Below, piece after piece: positions 13,239-33,460 of a stretch of DNA of 64,000 bases. Source of the DNA: Chrysomallon squamiferum. Lineage: Eukaryota; Mollusca; Gastropoda; Neomphalida; Peltospiridae. The stretch's first letter is position 1; each line of letters opens with the position of its first letter. The position numbers were made by a program, and so were the translations under genes. The notes below the pieces were generated by a model. The model had not been told where the DNA came from, did not search any database, and worked only from the letters and a program-made list of their open reading frames with translations. The DNA lies in contig CM022670.1 in the NCBI GenBank assembly GCA_012295275.1, forward strand, positions 29,281,938-29,345,937, in the 5' to 3' direction.

Positions 13239-13321
<83 letters not shown>
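13239..13321. repeat. Compound microsatellite (TG)n(AG)n, copy 2
   Basis: TG repeat (from about 13239) followed directly by GA repeat (about 13259-13321), the same composition and order as the array at 12515-12597. Flanks do not look alike. Confidence 0.95.
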
Positions 13322-13325
<4 letters not shown>

Positions 13326-14071
13326 ATGAAACGGTTCATAAAATATAATTTTGATTATCTAAAAATAAGTTAATTTTACTGATAGAAAGGTATTTAGACA
13401 TTATAATTACACTGATTCATCACGTAGTTTCCTGTAATCTTTACAAATGTAACGAACTGAATTACTGTAACGATATATCTAAACCAATATGACGTCATTT
13501 ATAAATATGTACTTTAAACTCACTGAAACCACCTGTTCCCGCCATCAACAAAATGCTGTAAATGGTAGAATATTCTGGTTAACAGTTGTTCAGATTTTTG
13601 GTGATATGTATATATATATATATATATTTATACACGCTAAGTATATGATCAAGGGATTCCTGGAATAATAATAATAATAACGACATTTTTATTTTGCATG
13701 TGATGATGCATAACATTTTTGAAACAAAAATAATTTTGTTTATGAAAAAATACAGAACATCCTTAATTAATATTTATATTTAGCCTTTATTAAATTTTTA
13801 TTAATTGGCCGATATTAATAAATACAACAAAGAAATTTAGATGATTTTGTAACATCAGTAAGTTATAGGACTGGTAGTTTACGGTTGGTTTCGGTTTCTT
13901 TGGGATAAAGGACAGGCCTGCACGAGACCGAAAATGGAATGTTTTGTTTTAAAGGCGCGCAATATTTGAAAAACAATAACATCAGTGAGCTAATTGAATG
14001 TTGAAAAATGTTGAACAACATATAAATGTCTAATTACTTTGTCTAGATACTTTGTAATATTTTAAATATAG

Positions 14072-14072
14072 G

Positions 14073-14117
<45 letters not shown>
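14072..14117. repeat. ATT trinucleotide microsatellite
   Basis: About 15 perfect TTA units, upstream of the RBX1 start codon. Confidence 0.95.
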
Positions 14118-14687
14118 GATTAGAAAAAAAATAATGGAGAATTTATAGTTTTTGTTATATATTGTCATAATTGAAGTGTAGGCCTATACTGCATATTTAA
14201 TGATTATAGAATTATATATATATATATATATAAATTATATGCTTAATGGTAAACTGAATTAAAATATGGCTTTTTAAAAATATATATTTATTTATTTGCA
14301 GTTCTTAACAAGTTATATAAAACTGATATAAAATTTATAGTCGAACATATATTATTTTATTTTATTCTTCACAATGAAGCAACATGAGAAAAATAAATAA
14401 TGCTTATTTCTGATCTTGATAATTAATTATAAAAAAAAAAAAAAAATTAAATTCTACCAGATCCATATAAAATTATATTTTATGAATACATTACGTAAAC
14501 AAGATACATTTTTACAAAACACAGGTATGTATTCTGCTTTTAACAATTTAACTAAAGACTGTAATCTCAGTAAGGAAATAGCTTTGGATGCATTTTTCTT
14601 GGAGCGAAATATTAAGGTAGGCTCCCTTTACCATTGCAAAACTCGATTATCCAAACCGTCAAACAGTAATAGAAACTAAGGAAAAAA

Positions 14688-20468
<5,781 letters not shown>

Positions 20469-22094
20469 TAACAATCTAAAAAGGCTGTTCTTAATGTGGG
20501 TTCACTCACTGGAAAAACAACACAAATATTTGTTTACTATTTGCTATTATCTAGGAAATATTTCTCAGGTAAATTAATAAAAGATGAAAGGTTTAAAATA
20601 AAAGTAAAATTGATTTATTTAAAAATTTTGTTAATCAGTGATCAAGGTTACCTTCATTTACCTTCATTTGTTAATATTACATAGACATTTCAAAACATTT
20701 ACACGCTGCCACATAAATCTACATTTAATGTGTACCAAGAAGCAGATTACAGAAAGAAAAAGAATGAACAGATTTACAATAAGTGGAATTAATATACTTG
20801 TGGAAAAATGAACCTCCTGCAAAATACAGTGTGAAAAGTTTGTAGTGAAAACTTCTGACAAAGATTGAATATGTCAGATGAAAAATAAAAAAAGTCAGTT
20901 TTTAAATTTTAAATGTTTTATTATTATTATTATTAGTTTGTTTTACAATATTCACTGAATAAATAAGTTTCATCTTTACACAAGATTTAATTTTTAGGTT
21001 TGTGATATGTTTTGTGTCTTATTTTTGACTATTAATTATTCTGTTCTAATTGTTATTAATGTAAAAAGAAATTTGTAAATTACACAAATATTTATTATAA
21101 TTCACTGTTACCAAAAATATTTAGTTGTCAAACTGAATATGTCAAACGTTTAGATCTGTATGCAATATGCTTTTTATTGACATAATAAGCTGCATTGTGC
21201 TTTTAAGCTTCTCATTTGTTGTTATAGACATAATAATAATATCGGGTGACTAGTGATAGTTATGAAGATTCCTTTATAACAGTGAAATTGATATATAATC
21301 TCATTTCTGTTTTATTCATTAACACATTTTACTAAATGTTAATATGCTCATAAATTACATGCTAGGATCACAAAGATTGATATTATGTGAGGTTTTATTT
21401 TTTTAAATTTAGTTTTTTAGGTATCTTTATTGAGTTACAAACATCTGCTACTGATAGCTGTTAGTCTGGTACTATTACACAATTCATATAAATAAAGTTA
21501 TAAATATTATAGCTATTTTATCATCAAGTTTCATCAGACATGTTACAAACTTTACAAACTTCTCTTTTTTTTTAAAAAGAAATAACATTTTAAAGGAAAA
21601 TATTTTTGTGAAAAAGAAATTAATTACAAGAACATTTCATAGTTACTTACAGTTTTTACAAGGATTAGATAAATCTGCTAACTTTTCACCATAAGCAAAA
21701 TTTGAAAACATCTCTAGAGTGTTGTACTAAATTTATCAGATATCTTTAAAAAAAAAAAAATATGTCTACATGATTATAAAAATTCTAATTACTGTAATAT
21801 AACAAGTCATCAACATGCCTTTGTTGATACACTGAAATATATTAAAAAAAATTAAATTCAAAGTTAAAGACATATTTTATAGTTAAAAAATGTACGTTGT
21901 TATGTACAGAAAATTGATTTAGCCTAAATATTAAAATATAACAAATATAATAAAATATTAGTTCTATCACAGTCTCAGTTTACTTTTATGTAATAGTATT
22001 AATATTAAAATAACAAATTAATTATCAGACAATTCAGATGTAAAATTTAACAAAGCAATAAAATTAATATTGTTTTTGACATTTCTTTTTATCA
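20469..22094. other. Convergent spacer between RBX1 and MFSD8 genes
   Basis: AT-rich sequence holding the two 3' UTRs. No coding or RNA gene recognised. The short frames at 20496-20684 and 20664-20861 show no family features. Confidence 0.5.
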
Positions 22095-23531
22095 TTAAAA
22101 TTTTGCTTGATTTTCTACTTTAGTAGTAAAAGAGAAAGGTACAAGTCTTTTGAAGACTATACATATTCCTATGATGGTGAGGATAATGACACCACAGTCA
22201 GTGGCAAAAGTCACTCTTGGCCCGTACGCAGTGTAGATCTGTGACACAAAGATTGGTCCTACTGTTCTTGCTAAACTTCCAGATGCTGTGAGCCATCCCA
22301 TCCATGTACCCTGCAATATAAATATGAAACAAACTAAGATTATATTTCAGATGGGTCAATAAATTAAAAAAATTGTGAGTTTAAAAAACACTAAAAATCA
22401 GTTTTAAAAATAAAATTATAATCTTCTCTCCTTTTTTTTTAACATGACATTTAAAAAATAAGTATTTATTCGGCTATTTAATTTTAAGAAAAATAGAAAA
22501 TAGAAGTTCAGCTCAAGTTGTCAGAATAAATAAAGCAAGCATCTATTATTAATATATTTCAACTGTTACACTTTACCCGAATTTTTTTAATATTTAGATG
22601 CTCAGAAGCAGTTTGGATTGTGCCTTGATAGTGGTTTATAATTTGTATGGTGGAATAACCGAACCACTGGATAACATCTTGATTTTTAAGTAATAAAATA
22701 AAATTGGTCCACCCATAGCTGTACTTTCATTTAATCAAATGTACAATCCACTACTATCATTTATTTTTAGGTAAGTAAATGAGAAAAGAACAAGTTGAAA
22801 TGTGGCATTAAAAAATATGATACCTGAGGTTTTGGCCCCAGAATTTTTGAATAAATTGTGTACATCATCACACTGGTACAAGGATAACCAGCAGAAATGA
22901 GGACAACTCCACTAAGATATTGAGCCAGATATATTCTTGGTGTATGGTTGCACCATTCCATGGTTGAAGGACATCCTTCAGGTTCTATGGTTGTAACTGT
23001 CTTTTCAGTCGTTGCATTTACATCTGTGCCATGAATACCAGAGCTTATCATTGCAGAACTGATTACAGTAGTGTTCATCTTTGAATTTTCATTCCATTGC
23101 AGGGTACTATTAATTGTCATAGTTTCAGTTGTTGGTACCAGGGACCAGGCTTTTGATATTTCTGTTGCTCCAGTTGTAGAATCACTGACTATCACTGTGA
23201 AATAAAACCATCTCAAAACAGAACATTTCTGAATTGAAACAACTATTATTGTTACATTAATATTTTGCATACTGATCTGTTTATTAATATGACTTGTAAT
23301 ATTCTTAAATTTTTTAAAAGACTGCATACATCATTATTTATTCTGAATAGATAATTCACAAATTAAAAAACATTGAACTCAAAAACAAATCTACTGTATT
23401 AGCTGCAAACATTTCAGAGAATGGCATTCTTTGATTTTGTTTCATTAACATACCAAACTCAGTTTTAAAAGAATTATTAAAAAAAAACAATTTTTCTGTA
23501 TTTTCTTAAGTCAAAAGCAATGATTACATTG

Positions 23532-23566
<35 letters not shown>

Positions 23567-26500
23567 CATTTTTTTTAATTCAATATTTTGTATTCTTTTT
23601 TACTTTATGAACAGGGGCACTAGGACCAAAATGGTACATGTTTCCCATTTGAGATCATATTTATTGGTAATTATAGATGAACCAATTGCACATGGACTGA
23701 CATCCAACATTAAGTACACAGTCACATTATTCATCTTTTAGCACAGCAGTACTTAATAAACAATACCTAATACCAAGCAAATGGTATCAGATTGAAACCC
23801 AAAGTCATTATTTCACAGAATTACTGTTTTATTTCTGTGAACTGGTGACATGAGACAAATGGAAAATGACAATTACTAGAAGGTGACAAGACTGGTGCAC
23901 TGTGTGAAGTAAAATAAAGCAACAATCAATTAAAATATCAAGCACTGGTGTCTGGTTTTCTGGTTGCAGCCAGCATAGTGCTTATCCATTAGCTCAATCA
24001 AATGATTCAGAGCATGATAGGCTCTGAGCCTACATTGTTGGAAATGATACTGACGATACTTAGTTATTCCATTTATTACAATTTGATTATGATTTCATGT
24101 TCTGAATCATAAAGTCCAGTTGTTTCTCAAATCCTTTTAAAAATTCCCATGCATTGTTGCAATACATCCCACCCCTTTTCCTTAGTGAATCAACTAGATA
24201 TAAGCATTAAAACCAGCTATCAGATGTAATGTGATATGGCAGGTCTTTGAGTCTGATACATCTAGTACCTCAGATCCACACATGCAAAATCTGGAGTAAT
24301 TGGTAGATGTTCCATATATATAAAAAAATATTTTAATTTAAAATAAACTGATGTAAATAACACCTTTCTGACTACAAGGTCAATATTAAAAAAGTTAAAA
24401 TAAAGTTGAGAAACCTACATGCTGGACTACGAATAGGCAGCTGATTACCCCATGGCAGAAATACAAAGTATCCCAGCAGGCAAACAATAAATCCACCAAT
24501 CAGTAGGAAACGTTCATTAATTCTAAAAAACAAACAAAAAAAACAACAATTTAATAAATTATTTTAGAAGAAAAATACAACTTCAGTAAATATTGCTAAC
24601 AACAGTTAATGAAATATAATGCTGAGGTAATTATCTGTTTAGGTTTACAATTTGATTAAACACAGTCCATTTGACACATATATTTTAGATAATTTATGAA
24701 AAAAAAATGATAAAACTAATCAGCCCTTGGATTAAGTTCATATCTTATAAGATTCATCCAGCTGAAATTCTTGTTATATTATTGATATTTTGTACTGTTA
24801 CTGCAATTTCATTGATAAAATAGTGTATCTCAAAATAGATCAAACTTTGTTTTAACCATGATTTGCAAGTGTACATGGATGTGTTTGTATTTGTATGTAT
24901 ATGTCTGTGTATGTAAATGGAACATACTTAATTATAAATTCTTTAAAAAGTAGCTAAGTTACAAATCTCTAGGCCATTTATCTTTATTTTCTTTATAAAT
25001 ATATTTAGTTTTACATCTTTAACAGAAAATTATGGGAAAATATTTTCTTTTTACTTAAAATATCAAACAAATTTTTTTCTGCAGTCAAAAGCTGATAAAA
25101 TATTCACCTTTTTGACAGGAATTTCAGACTAGTGAATACAACAATGGCTTCTACTCCAGCAGTTGCTAGAATGATTCCATTGTATAATGTTGCTTTATCC
25201 TTAGGCCATGCAAATTCATTCATTGACAATGGAGTGGCAATCCTTTGAAAGCATGATACAGAGAGAGAAAAAAGATGTTTATATATAATTATTTTATTAT
25301 TACTTTTTCACTGTTTATGTCACATACATTTATTCCTGAATTATTATTATTATTTTTTTTTAATATGAAGCATAAAATTATATTTGAAATGTTTTTCTAT
25401 CATGTATAATTTTTAGGCATGTGTATTAACGAATATTCAAAATTATGCACACCAGTAATATGACACCACTTTTTAAACAACATTTATAATAAAGCACTTC
25501 AAATAATAGCATGAGTATACACTGAAAAAAATAGAAAACACAAAAAAATATGTGCTTTGTATGAACATTTACTTTGTTAAGCTTCAATTATTTTCATTTT
25601 GCTTGAAAATTTACTTACGTTTCAAATACTGTGAAAATAAAAAGAACCACAAAGAACACAGATATGGATGCTACAACAGCCACATAATCAGGAGTGTATG
25701 GTGGAATGATTTCCTCATAGCCTGAAAATAAATATTAAAGTGTAACTTTGGTGACATAAATACATTATGCTTACAAGTTATAATTTATTTCTAACTTGTA
25801 CTCTGATTAACAGTGTATGCATACCCATACACACCAAACACACATAATTTATTATCAGAAAAGATTGCTTCCTTGAGAAATTTAACATAATTACATGGAT
25901 CTGAAGATTATAGAATGTAATTCATTAAGCAAAACAAAAACAAAAATTGTTTGTTGGATCATGTAACACTGTTATTTAAAATAATTGAGAATAATGTAAG
26001 TCCCAAACTGAATTATTGGGGGAAAAAAATGTTTAGGGAAAGTATAATCTTACTGTTGTCCTGAATGCTGGAATTGATGCAACTCTCCTTTTCTACAAGC
26101 CTGTGCTCTCTAAAGATAACAAACAACAACACAAGGTTGATTAAGCTCAGGGTGGCTCCAAAGAATCCTGGTGATGTGTACATGTCAAAATGAAACCAGT
26201 CACTGTGTACAGGACCAGGATGCCCCAAAGGAACTAAAGCTGCCTGGATTGCTGCAAGTTAATGTACACAGGCAGTCAGTTTTTTTCTCAGGCTTAATGA
26301 CATAATGAGAGGAAAATTTATCTAAATGAAAAATATCTTCATTTGCTTTATTTATTTTAATAATTTATTTTTTGGATAGTTAAAATAAAAATATTGACAC
26401 CAAATAGGTAATTTATTTTCTCAAATATTAATTAAATTTAAAGTATTGTTTAATTATTTATATTATTAAGAATTGGTCATTATTCTACTAATATTAAAGT

Positions 26501-29207
26501 GGTCAGTCATATATAATGCAAAATATACTGACATCCATCTACAATAATGAAATACAAGTTTAAAAAAAGCTTTAGATAAATAGTATTTTTAAATTCTTTC
26601 AACTTTTTTAATGCTGTGTAATATTTTGTCTAATATCAGATGTTAGATCTACACTAAACTTAAGAAGCAGGAACAGAAAGTGTATTTACTAGAGTCATTC
26701 CTTGTGTCTACCAGGAAAACATCCAGTCAAGTAAATCAGACATCAATCCTTGTTAATGGTTAGTTATCATGGGATGTGTGCACAGTATGTTTAAAATTAC
26801 CAAATCTATTAATGGTTATATCCCTGCAGAAAATTACTAGTAAATAAGAGTTTTATTTGAACTCTTACCTGGACCAAGAATGAAACCAATAGTTTGGAAA
26901 ATACTGACATTAGCCATTGCACCAGTCCTTTCCCTGACTGTAGTAGCACCTGATATGTATGAGCGAACCACTGCCACATTACCTGATGAAATAACCATTT
27001 CAATACACTGGAAATCATTGTTCATTACCTACCATATAAACTTTCCATAGAAAAAAAATGGAAAAGAACTCTTACAATGTTTGGTTGTTCCATTAGTTAA
27101 TGTGGAACTGAATTTCCATGAACTAAAAATAAATAAAATGGATAGTTAAAAATAATATTAGCTGGCTTTTTAAAAAATAAGTTGTGAAATTTTTTTAGTT
27201 TTGTTATAATTAATATTACATATTAATTTTCATTTTCAGTACAAAAGATTTTACAAACTGTTTTCATGGTAGCTTTTGTAATTTTGGTAAGTTTACCTGC
27301 ACCAAAACCAATAAGACCTCTTGCCAAGATAAGGTAAAACTTGCGGTAATTTGGAAAACTTTCCATGTACGTATACAAGACATTGGACAGAAGTTCTATC
27401 ACTAAGGAAACGGCCAGTGGGATACGACTTTTCTTCTGACAATTGGCCCAATATCCAAACATTGGAGATGCCACAAGTTGACCAACACTGTATGCTGCCA
27501 CAACCCAACCAAGAAAATCAGTGGAGGCATCTGAATCAAGCTAATAACAATAAGAACAACAACTACAGCAACTGCAATCTCTTCAGTACTGTTATGTACT
27601 GTTATGTATTTACTGAAATTTAAATAAGAAAATAAGTAAACATTCTGGGTTTTTTGTTTTTTTTCAAACTAATTTGGAACCAAACTGATGTAATAAATTT
27701 TACAATTGATATAACATTTGCATAAATAAAAAATAAAAATAAAAACAATGCATTTCTGCTGATTAATATTCAATTACAACTTTAATTTAAAGCAATAAAA
27801 TATATTAAACATTATCAGTATTTGTCAGTAAACAATGTAATAATTCAAACTAAAGCATAATTAAGTTCATATTAATTTAAAAACTTGTATTTAATGCTAT
27901 TTATAATTTATAAATCAGTTTCAGAATCTTGTTGACAATATACCAAACATAACAGGTTCTAATTTTTTATCAAATGGATTTGAATTTTGTTCTAGATTTC
28001 AAATTTGTTACTGTCTGTTACCAGATGGAGGAATGGCCAAATTGAAGTCATTGTGATGCTGAACGTCACACTGCTGAGAAACATGGTCAGGTACATCACC
28101 TTGATAGATCTCCATCGATTTCTGTAGGTGTCTGGATCCTCTGCAACTTCTGGTCTAGACACATTCCTATACTCACAAACTGGACTAGAACAAATATAAA
28201 TATCTGTGGATATTTAGCTCATATATAATTTCTTTATTAAAAGGTTACCTATATTTATTTGTTCACCCTCTCTTCCTGCCACAAGTATTTGATTAACACT
28301 AACATGATGACACAGATGTGAAACAGTTGTTTATGTAATATATAATAAAGTTAAGGAATCCATCTTTATTTGATGTACGCCATTTATAACACAAATAGAT
28401 TTATCCTGAGAGTTCTATAAATAACTTACTTGGGTAACCTTGCTTCAAAGAAAAAATATTCCACGAAATTATTTGTTAAATATAGGAATCTTGGAACCAA
28501 TTATGTAAGACAGCAATTACAAAAGTATTTCAATTAAAAGATATAATTATGTACATCTGCTGGTGTACCATACAAAAAAACAAAAAAAAACAAAATAAAT
28601 AAAATATAAAAATAAAAATCATTTCACCAACTTCCCCTGAATCTGGGTAAAATGAAGGAATAAGCAGTTTTACTGAAATACAAAATATATGATGTAATAT
28701 TTTTGTTTGTCAATATTTGTTTAACCTAAGACCCCATCAAAATTAATATTATTTGATGAACTCAGTTAACTTAAAAATAATATTTCTTTAAATATATGAA
28801 ATTTTTAAGTCAATTTAAGTATATATTAACACATTTTATAAGGGGAATTAATATTTCCCCTTCAGTGTATAAGAATCTGTTACGCAATTTTTTCAGTTTA
28901 TCTTCAGAAGTTGACCATATGCAAAAGTATATTTTTGCCTGAAATATAATCTGTCAGCTCAATATGATCTCACATAATCATTATACACCCATGACATGTT
29001 GACCACTAATAACAGTTATTAATTACATTGTTAACTATTCACTGATTCATTTGCTGCCAATAGAAATGAGTTATATCAATCAACTACATGGTATTTTCTA
29101 TATGCACCTTTCCACAGTCTGCAGAACACAACATAAACAATCTGAGGAAGACTGATTCTACATCCAGTCAAGGAATCCATTTCAATAAATTCTTCTTCTT
29201 CTTCAAC

Positions 29208-29245
<38 letters not shown>

Positions 29246-30291
29246 AGCAAACTTTGGATTAAAGTTACCTTATTCATTTCTGTTAGGATATATCTACTTA
29301 ACTTCCACTACAGCAGCCAAACTTTTTTCCAGTAAAAATAAATAATAATCTTCAAGTGGATTATTTCTGCTTCCAACATAACAAACACTGTAGTTAGCTT
29401 GTTATTTTGCGCCTCTTGGTTTTATCTTTGTACTGATATTACAAAATCAAGTTTAATATTAGTACGTAATACAAAAATTGGATTAATTATATCAATGTTA
29501 ATCTCTCTATCTCTCAACATATATATATATATATATACCTGTTTAGCAAATGTTGTTTTTCAGATGTGTTTTCACTTTTCTTAAAAATAGGCATCTCAAA
29601 AATTTCCTTACAACGTAATTTAAATAAATAAATATAAATAATATATAAATATATATATTATGGTTGCTTCATATCATGTGACAAAATGGTGGTAGATGGA
29701 TGATATATAAACAGTGTTAATCAAAGGACAAGTATTCGTTCACTAGCACAAATCTTTGGCCTTTATTATCTGTGATTAGATTAAACTGATTAATGATTAG
29801 CTGGCTCAATCATAAACAATTATAATAACAACTTATCATATTACTTAATGCAGCAGTATTTCGTTAATTATTTAATGAGTTAAAGAATAAATAAATGAAT
29901 GAATGAATAAAAAATGATGTGCACTGTAATACAATGTATGAGTTACTTTGGTTTTAAATCTCCTTTTTTAATTTGTTCAGTTATTATTAAAATTTAGCTG
30001 AATTCATTCAGTCGTTCCCTCTCTTCCTTCCAGACACTTTTAAATTTTCTTTGTTATATTCTTTCTGTCACGATGATCAAATTTCATACTGACCCTCTTC
30101 ATTTGCCTCATCATTAATTCATTAATTTATTTTTATTTTATTTTTATTTTATTATAAGAAGGAAAACAAGAAATTGGAAGAAACGGTTTATAAATACCAC
30201 GATACTGAAGACCTTTCTTCAAAGCTATAAAAAAAAAGTAAATGAAAAAGTAAATGAATTCTTACTTGATATAGTAAACTGCTGAAGGCAT
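22095..30291 (-). CDS. MFSD8: Major facilitator superfamily domain-containing protein 8 (CLN7), lysosomal membrane protein
   Basis: Orthologue of human MFSD8, an endolysosomal 12-TM protein reported as a chloride channel/transporter and mutated in CLN7 Batten disease. Ten coding exons (minus): 30291-30266, 28184-28022, 27540-27297, 26982-26869, 26251-26054, 25721-25619, 25242-25108, 24522-24419, 23194-22824, 22310-22095; 557 aa, all phases consistent. Diagnostic matches to the human protein include [77 protein letters not shown] and [14 protein letters not shown]. The luminal loop at residues ~363-432 is longer than in human, Ser/Thr-rich, with four N-glycosylation sequons (NST, NTT, NAT, NHT). 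The human N-terminal acidic dileucine sorting motif is not visible in residues 1-36. The first exon codes only 8 residues plus a split Asn; it is supported by phase and a GTAAG donor, so it is the least certain part. Confidence 0.93.
23531..23562. repeat. AT dinucleotide microsatellite
   Basis: Perfect AT repeat in an MFSD8 intron. Confidence 0.9.
29210..29244. repeat. ATT microsatellite in MFSD8 intron 1
   Basis: About eleven TTA units on the plus strand, within the 2.1-kb first intron. Confidence 0.9.
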
Positions 30292-31467
30292 TTCAACAGT
30301 CGTTTACTCTTTTTTTTTTTTTTTTTTTTTTTATCACTTCTGTCCACGGCTTAATATTTCAAAACTTAATAATAAACTCATCTTTACTAAATTAAATTTA
30401 CTAACTGATGTAATAATTTTTTTTTTTTTTCTTTCAAGCTAAATACGAAAACCTCTTTAACCTATCAACTACTGATTTGTTACTTTTTTCTTTACTCACG
30501 GCTTATCAGTTTGGAAATCCTGCAAAGCATTTCAGTTTTTGTCACTGTCAAACACTCCGTTATGTTAGGTGTGGCTCAGGAAACAGTTACGTAGGACAGG
30601 ATTCCAAAGTTGCCGAGTACCACATCTCCATGTAGGTAAATAACTAAAGGATAAAACGTTTTGACACAAACAGGCAGACATATACACAAAATCTTATCGC
30701 TTATAAATAACAACAACAACAACAACAATAAATCAAATTTAAAATTAAAAAGAAAATGAAAAAAAATGAAAGACAAATGTTGCGATAGGTAAGTTTTTAA
30801 TAATGATTTCTTTGTTTTCTATATTTATTATTATTAGTTTTCATGTTTTACGAAATATACTGAGTAACTAAATACAACACATTTAATATTAATGGCTATC
30901 GGTAATGTATGTATATAACGCAATCGAGATTGAAATCCAGATCTCTCTCGCTCGCACGCACACACGCACACACGCACACAGAGTTCTGCAGACGGGTTCT
31001 AAGCACATGCATATAATATAGCTTTTCATAAAGTTCATTCAGACTATTATCTGAAGGAACGGGAAACAATACAGAATACAGCCTATAAGGACAGTACAAC
31101 CCATTTTCTTTCAAAATGAGAACAAAACACTATTATTCACTGGTTACAGCCCAGGATGAATCGTACGAACAATCCAACTCGGTGCGCCGGCTGTTTGAAT
31201 ACAAACAATACATTTTTAACTTCCCTATTATTAACTTCCCTTTTTTTTTTTCTTTTTTTAAAGAATTAGGATTATTAAATAACGTGATTGCTGCCAAATA
31301 CCGTATTAACAAATGACACTACTCATAAATTCTGTTAGTATAAATTTTATTCCTAATACAATTTTTTTATATTTTTATTATTTTTTGTCAAATATTATAT
31401 TTTGCATCAAAAAAGTTATGCTACACTGAATAGTATGTTCTTTCAATAGTTTCATAAATGTTCTTCT
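30292..31467. other. Spacer upstream of MFSD8
   Basis: The MFSD8 5' flank includes a long A-tract (minus strand, about 30309-30332) immediately upstream of the start region. It also carries a degenerate CT/AC compound repeat at about 30940-30980 and the 3' UTR of the next minus-strand gene. No coding gene recognised. Confidence 0.5.
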
Positions 31468-33400
31468 TTAACGTTTTTTCTTTCCAGTTTTTGATCTATT
31501 TCCGTGTTCCTCACTGAGAGAAGGAGTTATTTGATTCCACAACACTGCCATTGTTGCAAAAGGCATAATTATCCATATTATGTTAGGTAACGTAACTATG
31601 ACAAGTTCCTCCATGAAACTATTGCCCTCTCTGTAATTACTTCCTTCACAGAACTCTAGAAACATGAGAAAGTACTGGACAGTCTTCCAAAAAGTCATAA
31701 TGCTCACAGCGTACGTCAGAGGAATAACCAAACGGTTACGCCTGAAGTGCTGTAATAAATAAAATGTCCATAGCTATAACTGAGAACAAAGACAGAAGCA
31801 TAATGAGAGACTAAATATTTGGAATTGGTAATATTTCACACTTTTTCGTCGTTGCATTTTCTTTAGGTCTTTTGACAATAATACAAATATTACACACACA
31901 CACTTTATTATTAAAAAAAATATGCAAAAGCTCATGAAGTACTGTTTGTCAATATTATTAAAAATCAGTTTGTTTACCAACACAATTCACTTACAAGAAT
32001 GTTCGAGCCAAACTATGGAGTTTATATTTTCACATTTGTTTGGATGGATGGATGGATGGAGAGAGAGAATGTAAAGGTTATGGTCTCAGCAGTTTTGAAA
32101 TAAATGTTCACATTAGACTGAGCTACAAAACAGTTTTAGGCTTTAACTTAAATGCATTTGCTAATATTATAAATATTCAAGCATTTGTAAATAAACATCT
32201 ATTTGGAAAATGTTACTATAATTGCTAATAAACTTACCAAGACTAAAGCAACGAAATTTAGAAACACTTCAATTAGATTCATTCTGAAATGATAAAGGTA
32301 ATTTATAGCCTCATTAACAAAAAGTCAACGCACATTTGCGTGCACTTTCACACTGTACCCCACATCTCTCTCTCTCTCTCACGCACACATACATACTCAT
32401 ACACAAAGAAAGAAAAATAAATAAAATAAAATAAAACCATCCTCACTTAGGAGAAAATAAACAACGACAGCAGTGCCCAATATAAAATCCATTTATTTTA
32501 ATAAACTATCGAGTAATTTGATAATAACAATAAATGAATTAATTAATAATAATAAAAAATAAATTTGTTCTGACTTTACCTGTTCAACCTGTCATATTTT
32601 ACTAAGAACTATGTAAAGATAAAAATAAACATTGCTGTCCCAATACTTACAAGGTCGTTGTATAAACATAATTGTCTTTAAGATCTTGATATCTTTTATC
32701 CACACTAATGTAATATTTATCTGAAAATATAAAACTAATACATTTAATAAAAGATAAAAAAAAAACCCCAGAAAACATTATTATGTATATGCAATTTTTA
32801 GATAATAATATAATTTATACGTATTAATGGAAAAAATCCTGTATGCCACGATTCTCGTTTATCGCCCTAAATACTATTATTTGTAATTAAATATATATAA
32901 ATTTACTTCGTTTTATCACCCACCCCCCGTCGCCATTCGCCAAAGTTTCGGACAACCCCCACTATGCAAATTTAAATTTACTCGATAAGCCGGTCTTGTC
33001 TACGATCATCAAATGTATATAAATGATGTCACGCAAACCAAGTTTCATTTTGTTTCGTATTTCATGAATCAAATATGTATTTAGTAATATGAATAAAAAT
33101 GTTGCTGAACTCTGTAAAGAAATGTTCCCACGCTCTTCCCTTCATCGTGCTTTGTTTTGCAAAACAACATGCGATCTCACTTTGACTTCCCGTAAATCAC
33201 AAAACTGCACGATGGATGCTGTAAATATGGGTACATAATCTAGGTGTCGGAAGACAGGTCCAAAATGTTTTAAATTTCATTGGTACCTTTCTGGAAGCCA
33301 GACTTTATAAATGTATTAAATATCGTTTCAAGTATCATGCAGAACACGACGTAAAAAATAAAAAAAAAAAAAAAAAAAAAAATTCTGGTCAGTAAACAAA

Positions 33401-33460
<60 letters not shown>

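Larger units (their letters stand above)
11698..14687. other. Divergent spacer between ankyrin-DHHC and RBX1 genes
   Basis: The start codons of the two divergent genes are about 3 kb apart. The spacer must hold both promoters and a likely non-coding first exon of the S-acyltransferase gene (acceptor just right of 11703). It contains an AAT array, two TG/AG compound microsatellites, a field of ACAT-type repeats (about 12961-13085) and a second ATT array. No further coding gene was recognised. Confidence 0.5.

Noticed and set aside
13106-13339. Frame of Ser-Leu and Thr-His repeats
   Set aside because: Reads through the TG/AG microsatellite.
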